Positions 1 to 7,283 of a DNA stretch of 22,701 nt are shown in pieces. The translations under genes were made by a program, and so were the position numbers. The stretch is taken from positions 1 to 22,701 of the forward strand of contig DAIOGN010000042.1 in assembly GCA_036745245.1 (NCBI GenBank), read 5' to 3'. The stretch comes from DAIOGN01 sp036745245 (GTDB taxonomy: Bacteria > Zixibacteria > MSB-5A5 > JAUVRN01). The notes below the pieces were generated by a model. That model was not told the DNA's origin and did not search any database. It saw nothing but the letters and a program-made list of their open reading frames with translations. The stretch's first letter is position 1, and each line of letters begins with the position of its first letter.

Positions 1-146
1 GACGATTCACACCCCTTCGCGAATCTAGGGGAATAACAGGGCTGCCGTGCGGTTAAGCTGGCACCATGGTCGGTCGGCTGGCTTCGTCGTGCCCGCCTGC
101 CCGAAACCGGCCCCAACCTGTATCGTCTGTCATCTCGGAGAGGCCC
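1..146 (+). other. 5' region of the VCBS protein gene
   Basis: There is no gene and no recognisable promoter. An in-frame ATG at 66 could extend the following gene, but residues 1-27 from it look nothing like a secretion signal. The purine-rich stretch GGAGAGG at 137-143 sits just before the ATG at 147 and favours that later start. A TGGCAC at 60-65 is not followed by a TTGC at the right distance, so it is not taken as a sigma-54 site. Confidence 0.5.
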
Positions 147-1958
147 ATGGTCAACCGTAGCATCGTCGTTGGAGCGCTGGGGCTCTTGTTCCAGGTCTCA
201 GACCCTCTGCATGCAGCCATCAGTTTTACCAAAGTCCCGGGAGGGGCGCTGGTGCAGGACACGGGCCTCACCCGCGGCGCCTGCTTCGTGGACTATGAGG
301 GCGACGGCTTCGAGGATCTGTATTTCACGCGCGAAGACGTGGTGAATCTGCTGTATCGCAACAACGGCGACGCCACATTCAGCAAGATCACCGGCGACAC
401 CATGGTCAGCCTGCCGGCCAGCTCGGATGCATCGACGTGGGTGGACTATGACGACGACGGGGATCTCGACTGCCTCGTGTCCACCTGGAAGGGCCAGCCC
501 GATCTCTTCTTCGAAAACAACGGAGACGGCACGTTCTCCCGAGATACCGGCATCGCCATCGTCAATACGCCTCGCTACTCCGACTACGCGGGCTGGACCG
601 ACTTCGGCCGGGACGGGGATCTGGACGTGTACATCAGCGTGGGCTTCGGCAGCCAGCAGAATCAGTTCTACGTGAACGAAGGCGGAGTCTTCACGCAGCC
701 TTTGTCGGGGCCGATCGTCACGGATGCCGAGCGCTCACACGGACTGGCGTGGGGAGACTTCGATTTCGACGGCGATCAGGACGTGTACGTGGCCAACGTG
801 AGCGGCAACAACTCGATGTACGTCAACCTTGGTGACACGACCTTCAGCAAGCTGTCGGGAGACCCGATCGTGACCGACGGCGCCAATTCCGTCCGCGCGG
901 TCTGGGGTGACTTCGACAACGATCACGACCAGGACTTGTTTGTGGCCAACGCCGGTGGAGCCAACAACGGCCTGTACGAGAACAACGGAGATGGTACGTT
1001 TACGCAAATCACCGGCACCAATGTCACCTCCGACGGCGGCAGCTCACATTCTGCTCTCTGGGCCGATCTCGATAACGACGCCGACCTCGACCTCCTGGTG
1101 ACCAATGGGTTTGGGGCGGCAGGAGAACCCAATTTCCTGTATGAAAACGACGGCGCAGGAACTTTCACGAGGCTTCTCACCGGTGCGCTCGTGACGGACG
1201 GAGGCTGGTCCACGGGGTGCTCATTTGCCGACATCGATCACGACGGCGACCTGGACCTGGCCGTGGCCAAGGCCTTCGGTACGCAGCCCAACGCGCTCTA
1301 TCTGAACGACGGGAACGCCAACCACTGGTTGACGGTGCGCTGCCTGGGGAAGAACAACAATCCGAATGGCGTGGGGGCGAGAGTGCGCGTCAAAGCCATG
1401 GTCGGCGGCGAGCCGGTGTGGCAGGTGCGCGAGATTCAGGCGGCCACGGCCTTCGGGCAGAGCGGACTGTGGGCGCACTTCGGGCTCGGCGACGCGGCCA
1501 CGATTGATTCGCTGGTGGTGAGCTGGCCCTCGGGCCTCGTCACCGTGCTGGAAGACGTGTCCGTCGACCTCCGGCTTACGCTGGATGACTGCGGACCCGA
1601 CGATCCCGACGCCGATCTGGTGGGATCCTTGTGCGACAACTGCCCCGGTGCGGCCAATCCGCTGCAGGAGGACACTGACCAGGATGGGTTCGGCGACGCG
1701 TGCGACAGCTGTCTTGCGTTCGCCACGCCCGGCAACTCAGCTCTCCTCCCTGGCGATACCAATGACAACGGCGTGATCACATCCGCCGACATCATTCACC
1801 TCGTGAACCACGTGTTCAAGGGTGGGCCACCTCCACTCCCTCTGCCGCAGGCGGGCGACGTCAATTGCAGCGGCACACTCACGTCGGCCGACATCATCGG
1901 CCTCGTGAACTACGTATTCAAGGGCGGTGCGCCCCCCTGCGACGTCTGCTCGCTGTAG
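147..1958 (+). CDS. Secreted FG-GAP/VCBS repeat protein with ASPIC/UnbV, TSP3 and dockerin-like C-terminus
   Basis: The protein is 603 aa from the chosen ATG. The N-terminus is a plausible signal peptide (MVNRSIVVGALGLLF..., cleavage near LHA-A, residues ~22-24). About seven FG-GAP/VCBS blades follow, each with a calcium-binding DxDxDxD core (for example DYDDDGDLD, DFDFDGDQD, DFDNDHDQD, DIDHDGDLD), predicting an integrin-alpha-like beta-propeller. Next is an ASPIC/UnbV domain (NHWLTVRCLGKNN through the SWPSG motif). Then come thrombospondin type-3-like calcium repeats (DNCPGAANP, EDTDQDGFGDACD). Last is a pair of dockerin/EF-hand-like repeats, GDTNDNGVITSADII and GDVNCSGTLTSADII, each followed by a copy of V-FKGG. 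The role is probably an extracellular, Ca2+-stabilised surface or adhesion protein; the ligand is unknown. No cohesin or cellulosome partner is visible, so the dockerin label is structural only. An upstream ATG at 66 is possible but lacks a signal-like sequence. Confidence 0.85.
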   Translation: MVNRSIVVGALGLLFQVSDPLHAAISFTKVPGGALVQDTGLTRGACFVDYEGDGFEDLYFTREDVVNLLYRNNGDATFSKITGDTMVSLPASSDASTWVDYDDDGDLDCLVSTWKGQPDLFFENNGDGTFSRDTGIAIVNTPRYSDYAGWTDFGRDGDLDVYISVGFGSQQNQFYVNEGGVFTQPLSGPIVTDAERSHGLAWGDFDFDGDQDVYVANVSGNNSMYVNLGDTTFSKLSGDPIVTDGANSVRAVWGDFDNDHDQDLFVANAGGANNGLYENNGDGTFTQITGTNVTSDGGSSHSALWADLDNDADLDLLVTNGFGAAGEPNFLYENDGAGTFTRLLTGALVTDGGWSTGCSFADIDHDGDLDLAVAKAFGTQPNALYLNDGNANHWLTVRCLGKNNNPNGVGARVRVKAMVGGEPVWQVREIQAATAFGQSGLWAHFGLGDAATIDSLVVSWPSGLVTVLEDVSVDLRLTLDDCGPDDPDADLVGSLCDNCPGAANPLQEDTDQDGFGDACDSCLAFATPGNSALLPGDTNDNGVITSADIIHLVNHVFKGGPPPLPLPQAGDVNCSGTLTSADIIGLVNYVFKGGAPPCDVCSL

Positions 1959-1975
1959 CGGCGTGCAATGATGCG

Positions 1976-2010
1976 GTCCGGTCCGCCGTGCGGGGTGCGG
2001 CGGACCGGAC
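1976..2010. terminator. 13-bp perfect hairpin between convergent genes
   Basis: GTCCGGTCCGCCG (1976-1988) and CGGCGGACCGGAC (1998-2010) are perfect inverted repeats around a 9-nt loop. The hairpin lies 17 bp after the stop of the + gene and 7 bp beyond the stop of the - gene at 2018. That is the expected position for a bidirectional terminator. No T-tract follows on either strand, so it may be an RNA-stabilising 3' stem or act with Rho. Confidence 0.65.
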
Positions 2011-2017
2011 GGCTGAC

Positions 2018-2344
2018 TCAGCGCAGGTCCACGATCGCCGAGGGCGAAACGCTATCGGTTTGTGTCACGGAGACGATATTCGAAGGCGCGGACTGATTTC
2101 CGGCTTCGTCTCTGGCTCGAATCGCGAACCAGTATTTCCCCGGCGGAAGCGTGAGCACGTGCGTCTCCGTCGTGCCGGCCGGTCGCGGGGCAGGCTCGCC
2201 TGAGACTTGAGTCGCGTTCGTCCAGGTTGCGACGGTGACGCTGTCGGACCCATAGCGCAGATCATAGACCGCCGCCGTTCCGACGTTGCCATCGTCGCCC
2301 GGAGCGGTCCAGAGCAGCGTAATTGCAGCTAATAATGCCATCAT
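2018..2344 (-). CDS. Short FnIII-like domain protein, truncated paralogue of the 2944-4038 gene
   Basis: The protein is 108 aa and consists of one fibronectin-III-like module (LLWTAPGDDGNVG ... YDLRYGSDS ... LPPGKYWFAIRARDEAGNQ). It resembles residues 1-95 of the gene at 2944-4038 at most positions. A strong Shine-Dalgarno (GAGGAGGA, complement of 2351-2358) lies 6 nt before the ATG at 2344; the next codon is also ATG. The product stops at SPSAIVDLR, which is normally the first strand of a following FnIII domain, so the gene looks like the 5' stump of a longer multidomain protein. The N-terminus (MMALLAAITLLW) merges a short hydrophobic run with the first FnIII strand and has no basic n-region, so export is uncertain. 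It could be a real minimal protein or a decaying duplicate. Confidence 0.6.
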   Translation of the reverse strand: MMALLAAITLLWTAPGDDGNVGTAAVYDLRYGSDSVTVATWTNATQVSGEPAPRPAGTTETHVLTLPPGKYWFAIRARDEAGNQSAPSNIVSVTQTDSVSPSAIVDLR

Positions 2345-2437
2345 GTCGTGTCCTCCTCATTGGTCAGGACCCAACCTGGTTTGTGCGGACAAACCTGGAT
2401 CCATTCCAGAACACGGTTGTGAAGCCGCGGAGCGCCT

Positions 2438-2453
2438 GGCTTGAACTCAAGCC
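2438..2453. promoter_or_regulatory. Conserved dyad upstream of FnIII gene A
   Basis: GGCTTGA-AC-TCAAGCC is a 7-bp-arm dyad starting 94 nt before the start codon. The same element, as GCTTGAATTCAAGC, lies 95 nt before the paralogue at 4038. Conserved symmetry and spacing while the surrounding sequence diverges suggest an operator or a 5' leader stem. The bound factor is unknown. Confidence 0.45.
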
Positions 2454-2460
2454 TGCGTGT

Positions 2461-2485
2461 GGCGTTCCCCCCCAAGGGGGGCGCC
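2461..2485. repeat. C6-AA-G6 hairpin
   Basis: A perfect CCCCCC-AA-GGGGGG inverted repeat (2468-2473 / 2476-2481) is nested within GGCG (2461-2464) and CGCC (2482-2485). It lies next to the conserved dyad. Copy B has a C-tract here (4151-4157) but not the matching G arm, so the hairpin is not conserved. Confidence 0.4.
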
Positions 2486-2943
2486 TGGCTTCGGTGATTT
2501 GGCGTTATCCATCTGCCCGCTACGAACCTCCAGCACGATCACGACATTCATCCCGCCATGCGGGTGGACTGGCGCGTCGGCTTCTGGCTCCTGTCGGGCA
2601 GATCAGGCGCGCTACAGGCGTAGCACGCGTACGTTTAGGTCTAGCACCCTGAGGACTCTGTTCGAATCTCCTTCCTGTCGCGTTCCTGTCGGCGCGATGA
2701 CCCGGAATGCACCTCCCCGTGCATTGCAAGATCATCGTCCCCGACTCCAGGTTCCATTCAGACCTATCTTCAAGCGGGTCCGGTCGTGCAACACAGAAAT
2801 TCCAACGGTCGGAATTTTCTTTGCGCGGCACGTCGAGTTCGGATGTTTTCACTTTGGGGCACATCATCTTACAGGCTCATCTCTTTTTCCGGCAGAATGC
2901 GCCAAAACTCCGCAAGGCCCGCCGTTCGGAAACCTCGCTGTAC

Positions 2944-4038
2944 TCACTTGAGTAACATCATGCTTCGAGTCTGAATATGCGAACCCGCCTGCATCCTGTA
3001 GAAGTACGCTCCCGAAGCGGCCCCGCGAGCATTCCACTGCACAACGTGTCGGCCCGCGGGATAGCGATCATCGGCCAGTGTGGCCACCTGCCGCCCCAGT
3101 ACATTATACACATCAATTCGAACCTGGCACTCCTCCCCCAGCAAAAATGCGAGGGATGTGGTGGGGTTGAACGGGTTGGGGTAGTTCTGCTCCAACCCGA
3201 AGGAATCCGGACGCACGACATCCTTTTCCAGGGTGAGTGCCGGCGGATCCTCCTGTGCAGACTGCAACGAGCCCGTCTTGCCGCGCCAGATCACTTCGTC
3301 GATGTACACGTCAACATAGATGCCGGAGGCGTCGCAGCGGAATCGCAACTTGGCGTTTGAGGTATAGGCATAGGTGGTCTTTGGCAGGTTCACCACCATG
3401 TGATAGAAGGTGTTGTTGTCGTATTGCCCCACGGCACGCACAAACGCGGCGACGGTCTGCCACGTGGTGCCGCCGTTGGCTGAGTACTGCAACCAGAAGT
3501 CCTCACCCGATTCCAGACTCACCATCTTGAACCAGAAATCCACTTCCATGGAAGCATACGTGCTCACGTTGCGTCCCGTGGTCGTGGTGAACAACGAGGC
3601 CGACGTGTTGCTCTGAAGGTCGATCGACCTTACCCCCTGGTGCGAGTAAGTGGTTCCGGAATGGCGCATGCAGTCGGCGCCCCCATCCGTGAAGCTCCCG
3701 TAGCCGCTCTCGAAATCGTCCGATGAGATCACCACGGACGACACCGTGTCGCCCTCGGACTTTGAGATGACGTTCGACAGGGGTGCCTGATTCCCCGCCT
3801 CGTCACGGGCGCGGATCGCGAACCAGTATTTCCCCGGCGGTAGTGTGAGGAGCTGCGTCTCCGTCGTGCCGGCCGGTCGCGGGGCGGGCTCGCCGGTGGC
3901 CTGGGTTGCGGTGGTCCACCCGGCCACCGTGGCGCTGTCGGAAGCATAGCGCAGATCGTAGACGGTCGCGGTTCCGACGTTGCCGTCGTCCCCGGGAGCG
4001 GTCCAGGTCAGAGCAATAGCCGCAATGAGTGCAAGCAT
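2944..4038 (-). CDS. FnIII / jelly-roll-like / C-terminal sorting-domain surface protein
   Basis: The protein is 364 aa. Residues 1-97 are an FnIII-like module (LTWTAPGDDGNVGTATVYD ... PPGKYWFAIRARDEAGNQ). Residues ~108-235 look like a beta-sandwich of MAM/lamin-G type (DDFESGYGSFTDGG ... VDFWFKM ... YIDEVIW). The C-terminal ~80 residues contain LEQNYPNPFNPTTS and end ARGAASGAYFYRMQAG...MLLK, the FlgD-Ig-like / type IX-secretion-style C-terminal domain common in FCB bacteria. The start at 4038 is set by a GAGGAGGA Shine-Dalgarno (complement of 4045-4052), and this overrides an in-frame start at 4071. With this start the N-terminus (MLALIAAIALTW) has no basic residues, and the hydrophobic run is part of the FnIII fold, which is odd for a protein that should be exported. 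Function beyond surface location is unknown. Confidence 0.75.
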   Translation of the reverse strand: MLALIAAIALTWTAPGDDGNVGTATVYDLRYASDSATVAGWTTATQATGEPAPRPAGTTETQLLTLPPGKYWFAIRARDEAGNQAPLSNVISKSEGDTVSSVVISSDDFESGYGSFTDGGADCMRHSGTTYSHQGVRSIDLQSNTSASLFTTTTGRNVSTYASMEVDFWFKMVSLESGEDFWLQYSANGGTTWQTVAAFVRAVGQYDNNTFYHMVVNLPKTTYAYTSNAKLRFRCDASGIYVDVYIDEVIWRGKTGSLQSAQEDPPALTLEKDVVRPDSFGLEQNYPNPFNPTTSLAFLLGEECQVRIDVYNVLGRQVATLADDRYPAGRHVVQWNARGAASGAYFYRMQAGSHIQTRSMMLLK

Positions 4039-4375
4039 GTCGTGTCCTCCTCTTCGGGCAGGAACCGTCACGGCCTGCGGGGACAGACCCGGATCCAGTC
4101 CAGAACACGTTTGTGAAGCCGCGCATCGCCCAGCTTGAATTCAAGCCTGCGTGTTGGGGCCCCCCCCTGTTGGAGACGCTTGGCTTCGCTTGGTTGGCGA
4201 TTTAGACGTGCCCACGGCCGATCCCTCGGGTCGACCCTGACCTATAATCCACCATGCGGTCGGTGGATTGGTCAGGTAGGTTTGGGCAGGTCAGCGTGCC
4301 ACGGGCGTGGCACGCACTACATAGTGTGGGACTCAGTCCTGCGGACTGATAGGAACTCCTTCCTGTCACATCCAG
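3753..4375 (-). repeat. Duplicated cassette, copy B
   Basis: This is the partner of copy A at 2060-2690. It covers the first ~95 codons of the longer FnIII gene and its upstream ~330 nt. The two copies differ by many substitutions and small indels, so the duplication is old. Only copy B retains the downstream jelly-roll and sorting domains. Confidence 0.65.
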
Positions 4376-4595
4376 GCGTGGTCTCCCGAGGTGCCCCCTT
4401 TGTGCTCCTGCCGGGAGTGTCGCCTAGCGGGCCCGGACTCCGTTCAGGCCCACTCCTTGAGGCGTACCCGCTGAACACGAGAGAGGTTCCATCGGACTTC
4501 GAATCACCTGGACTTATTTTGCCATGATTGAGCTCCGAGCAGTTCAGGTGTCCGGGGCGGACCGATTCAAGCCGTCAACGGCCCAGGAGAGAGGA
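4039..4595. other. Gene-free spacer containing the copy-B upstream region
   Basis: No supported gene. The part nearest the FnIII gene (to about 4375) is the duplicated upstream block. The remainder, up to the stop of the flavoprotein gene at 4596, shows no clear terminator or promoter. Confidence 0.45.
4133..4146. promoter_or_regulatory. Conserved dyad upstream of FnIII gene B
   Basis: GCTTGAATTCAAGC is a perfect 14-bp palindrome starting 95 nt upstream of the ATG at 4038. It matches the dyad at 2438-2453 in the paralogous cassette in both sequence and spacing. Confidence 0.45.
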
Positions 4596-5819
4596 TCATG
4601 AGCTGGGGGACTGCGCCATGGCACATCCTGCGATCTGTCCCGTGGTCCATGCACACTGCAAGTTGAATCCACCCGTGAGGCCGTCGATGTCGAGGACTTC
4701 GCCGGCGAAGTACACCCCCGGACACACCTTGCTCTGCATGGAGCGAAAATCCACCTCCTTCAGCTCCACGCCGCCTGCGGTGACGAATTCCTCCTTGAAC
4801 TCGCCCCGGCCGGACATCGCGAAGCGCGCGCTCTTGAGTTGCAGGAGGAGCTTCTCCGTGGCTTCACGGGTCAGCCCTGACCAGGTCGTCTCGGACGAAA
4901 TCCCCGCGTGATGTGCCAGCCGTGTCCATAGTCTCTGTGGCAAGGACGTGGGATTGTCGGAGAGTACGAAAGCTTTCCCCAGTCCCGCGCGCCTTTGCTT
5001 AAGCTCGTCCATCAGACTCTCCTCCGACTGTTGCGGCACCCAATCGACTTGCACGCTGCCCTTGTAGTTGCGCTCTGCGAGTTGTCTGGCTCCCCAGGCG
5101 GACAGCTTGAGCACGGCGGGGCCGGACAGACCCCAGTGCGTGATCAGCACAGGGCCGAGGTGCTCCAGCGGCCGATCCCCCACACTCAGCCGAACGCGAG
5201 CCTGTGGCACCGACACACCCTGAAGGCCGGCCAGGCGCGCGTCCTGTATTTCAAACGAGAACAAGGACGGCACGCACGGCACAAGGGTGTGGCCGAGCTG
5301 GCGCGCCATGTGGTAGCCCGCCTCCGCACTGCCGGTCGCCACAAGGATGCGATCAAACACGTCGCCTTCCCTGCCCTGGAGCGTGAACCGCCCATCTGAA
5401 TCGCGACCGACACCCCGGACACCTGCACGAGTGACCGTGCGGACGCCGGCCTGCAACGCGGCCTGTTCAAGACAGCCCGTCACGGTCTCCGCGGAATCGG
5501 AGAGCGGAAACACGCGCCCATCCGGTTCGGTCTTAAGGCGGACCCCCCGTGCTTCAAACCAGGCGCAGGTCTCGCGCGGTCCAAAGCGGGTGAAGGGCCC
5601 CAGCAACTCGCGGCCCCCGCGAGGATAGTGGCCAATCAATTCCCTGGGATCCAGAACGCTCGTGGTGACATTGCACCGGCCGCCGCCTGAGATGCGCACC
5701 TTTGCCAGTGTGCGAGTCGCCGCCTCCATGAGCGTAACCCGGCAGGTGCGATTGGCTTCGGCGCAGAAGATGGCCGCAAAGGTCCCCGCCGCGCCGCCGC
5801 CGATGATCCCTGTGTTCAA
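4596..5819 (-). CDS. BaiN/HI0933-family FAD-dependent oxidoreductase
   Basis: The protein is 407 aa, the usual length for the family, and starts with TTG. The N-terminal Rossmann motif is GIIGGGAAGTFAAI (FAD ADP-binding), followed by the family signature ISGGGRCNVT (residues ~43-52). The C-terminal signature is TAGGVELKEVDFRSMQSK...GVYFAGEVLDIDGLTGGFN, where the second half re-enters the FAD site. These place it confidently in the HI0933/YhiN/BaiN group of cytoplasmic flavoproteins. Members include bile-acid 3-dehydro-Delta4-reductase-type enzymes, but most have no proven substrate. The TTG at 5819 is preceded by a weak AAAGG; no in-frame ATG fits the conserved N-terminus better. It lies 66 nt downstream of the response regulator in the same direction and may be co-transcribed. 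Confidence 0.9.
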   Translation of the reverse strand: MNTGIIGGGAAGTFAAIFCAEANRTCRVTLMEAATRTLAKVRISGGGRCNVTTSVLDPRELIGHYPRGGRELLGPFTRFGPRETCAWFEARGVRLKTEPDGRVFPLSDSAETVTGCLEQAALQAGVRTVTRAGVRGVGRDSDGRFTLQGREGDVFDRILVATGSAEAGYHMARQLGHTLVPCVPSLFSFEIQDARLAGLQGVSVPQARVRLSVGDRPLEHLGPVLITHWGLSGPAVLKLSAWGARQLAERNYKGSVQVDWVPQQSEESLMDELKQRRAGLGKAFVLSDNPTSLPQRLWTRLAHHAGISSETTWSGLTREATEKLLLQLKSARFAMSGRGEFKEEFVTAGGVELKEVDFRSMQSKVCPGVYFAGEVLDIDGLTGGFNLQCAWTTGQIAGCAMAQSPSS

Positions 5820-5820
5820 T

Positions 5821-5852
5821 TGAACCTTTCGCCGGGTCCGGCGGAGGGTTCA
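5821..5852. other. Long imperfect hairpin directly upstream of the flavoprotein start
   Basis: TGAACCTTTCGCCGG and CCGGCGGAGGGTTCA form a 15-bp stem with a 2-nt loop. Read as + RNA all pairs form, with two G-U wobbles; on the - transcript two become A-C mismatches. The stem begins 1 nt upstream of the TTG start and includes the weak ribosome site. It could limit translation of the flavoprotein or mark the end of the two-component transcript. No T-run follows. Confidence 0.5.
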
Positions 5853-5885
5853 GGAGCTGTGGTGTCGCGGGGCCACGGCCCGGAC

Positions 5886-7283
5886 TCAACTTCCGGATTC
5901 ATCCAGCCGCTTACGGAGGGTTTGACGCGACATGCCGAGGATGCGCGCCGCCTGCGCCTGGTTGCCATCGAGTTCCGAGAGCGCACGCTTCAGCATCTCG
6001 CGCTCCAGGACATCGAGCATGGGCACGCCCGTGCTCTCGAAGCGAGCACGCAAGTCGGTGAAGATCTGATCGAACAGATCCTCGCCCGTTTTGCCGCCCG
6101 GCAGGCCGGGATCGCGATCCTCTCCGAACGTGATCGACTCGGGCAGGAGCGTGTGTCCCGCCGCCACAATGAGCGCGCGGTTGATGACGTTCTCGAGCTC
6201 ACGAACATTGCCCCGCCAGACGTGCGACTGGAGTTTCTCCATGGTTTCGGGAGGGATGTCGGTGACGTTCTTGCCCAGGCGCGTATTGCCCAAAGCCAGG
6301 ATGTGCCGCACCAGAAGTGGCAGGTCGTCACGCCGCTCCGCCAGCGAGGGAAGCGTGATGGAAAAGACGTTCAGGCGGAAGTAGAGATCCTCGCGGAAGG
6401 TCCCCTCCGCAATGAGCTGCGCCAGATCCCGGTTGGTGGCGGCCAGAATGCGGACGTCTACGGTGATGGGCGCGTGTCCGCCCACGCGCTCGATTTTGCC
6501 CTCCTGAAGCACGCGCAGGATCTTGGCCTGGGTGCCCGGGCTCATGTCGCCGATCTCGTCCAGAAACAGAGTGCCGCCGTGCGCGCGTTCGAATTTGCCC
6601 AGGCGCCTGTGATCCGCCGACGTGAAGGCTCCCTTCTCGTGGCCGAACAGCTCGCTTTCGAGAAGGCCCTCCGGAATGGCGGCGCAGTTGACCGCGAGGA
6701 AGGGTTTGCCGGCGCGCGGCGAATGCTGGTAGATGGCGCGTGCCACCAGTTCCTTCCCCGTGCCGGAGGCTCCCAGGATCAGCACCGTCGCGTCGGAGGC
6801 GGCCACGCGGCCGATCTGCTTGTACACTTCCTGCATAGCGCGTGAGCGGCCCACCAGGGTGTCGCGATCGGCCGACCCGCCAATCTCGGCCGCATCCACC
6901 TCCACCGTGCGCGTCATGAGCGTGTACGCCTGAACTGCCTGTTCGGCGAGACGACGGATGTGGTCCACCTCGAACGGCTTGAGAACGAAGTCGTACGCTC
7001 CACGCTGTACCGCCTCGATGGCCTCCTCGGTGCCCCCGTAGGCCGTGATCATGATCACGGGCACGCGCGGATCGGTTTCGCGGATGCGCGAGAGCACATC
7101 CATCCCCGAGCTCCCCGGCATTCTCAGGTCGAGGAACACCGCGGCGTACCGGCCTTTCTGGAGCATCGCCAGCGCAGTGGGTCCGTCGGGAGCTTCGTCC
7201 ACCACGTAGCGGTCACCGTCGAGCATGCGCTTGAATGCGAAGCGCAGATGAGCGTCGTCGTCCACGAGCAGGAGCCGGTTCAT
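5886..7283 (-). CDS. NtrC-family sigma-54-dependent response regulator
   Basis: The protein is 465 aa with three domains. The receiver (residues 1-~120) has acidic residues DDD at 8-10, phospho-acceptor D52 (FLDLRMPG) and K102 (LKPF). The AAA+ sigma-54 interaction domain (~143-375) has Walker A GASGTGKE (171-178), Walker B LFLDEIGD (239-246) and the sigma-54-contacting loop reading GAFTSA (218-223) in place of canonical GAFTGA. The C-terminal Fis-type helix-turn-helix ends NQAQAARILGMSRQTLRKRL. It is activated by the overlapping kinase gene (ATGA overlap at 7280-7283) and should open sigma-54 promoters from upstream enhancers. Two such promoters with a dyad between them lie at 12646-12914, so those operons are its most likely targets. 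That link is inferred. Confidence 0.95.
   Translation of the reverse strand: MNRLLLVDDDAHLRFAFKRMLDGDRYVVDEAPDGPTALAMLQKGRYAAVFLDLRMPGSSGMDVLSRIRETDPRVPVIMITAYGGTEEAIEAVQRGAYDFVLKPFEVDHIRRLAEQAVQAYTLMTRTVEVDAAEIGGSADRDTLVGRSRAMQEVYKQIGRVAASDATVLILGASGTGKELVARAIYQHSPRAGKPFLAVNCAAIPEGLLESELFGHEKGAFTSADHRRLGKFERAHGGTLFLDEIGDMSPGTQAKILRVLQEGKIERVGGHAPITVDVRILAATNRDLAQLIAEGTFREDLYFRLNVFSITLPSLAERRDDLPLLVRHILALGNTRLGKNVTDIPPETMEKLQSHVWRGNVRELENVINRALIVAAGHTLLPESITFGEDRDPGLPGGKTGEDLFDQIFTDLRARFESTGVPMLDVLEREMLKRALSELDGNQAQAARILGMSRQTLRKRLDESGS

Larger units (their letters stand above)
2060..2690 (-). repeat. Duplicated cassette, copy A (FnIII coding part plus ~330 nt upstream)
   Basis: Similarity to copy B (3753-4375) does not stop at the start codon. 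The Shine-Dalgarno, a 'ggatcca..tccagaacacg' block, a dyad, a 'catgcgg...tgga' block and 'ctccttcctgtc' recur in the same order. They lie at nearly equal distances from the ATG; for example ctccttcctgtc begins 324 nt upstream here and 318 nt upstream in copy B. This is read by eye as a diverged tandem duplication. Confidence 0.65.
2345..2943. other. Gene-free spacer containing the copy-A upstream region
   Basis: No convincing gene is present on either strand; the open frames here lack ribosome sites and domain-like sequence. The first ~330 nt are the duplicated upstream region of the short FnIII gene. The rest holds an AT-rich inverted repeat, AAATTCC / GGAATTT (2797-2803 and 2811-2817, 7-nt loop). 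It lies ~130 nt past the stop of the longer FnIII gene and could be a weak 3' end signal. Confidence 0.5.

Noticed and set aside
59..74. TGGCAC near the first gene as a sigma-54 promoter
   Set aside because: No TTGC at the required distance, and the GG-N10-GC rule is not met.
1741..1950. Cellulosomal dockerin interpretation of the VCBS protein C-terminus
   Set aside because: The two repeats are EF-hand/dockerin-like, but nothing else in the window (cohesin, CBM) supports a cellulosome; such repeats are common at C-termini of secreted proteins in FCB candidate phyla.
5820..6845. Long + strand open frame (341 aa) opposite the response regulator
   Set aside because: It lies antisense to a certain NtrC-type gene in GC-rich DNA, has low-complexity Arg/His/Ala-rich translation and no ribosome site or domain.
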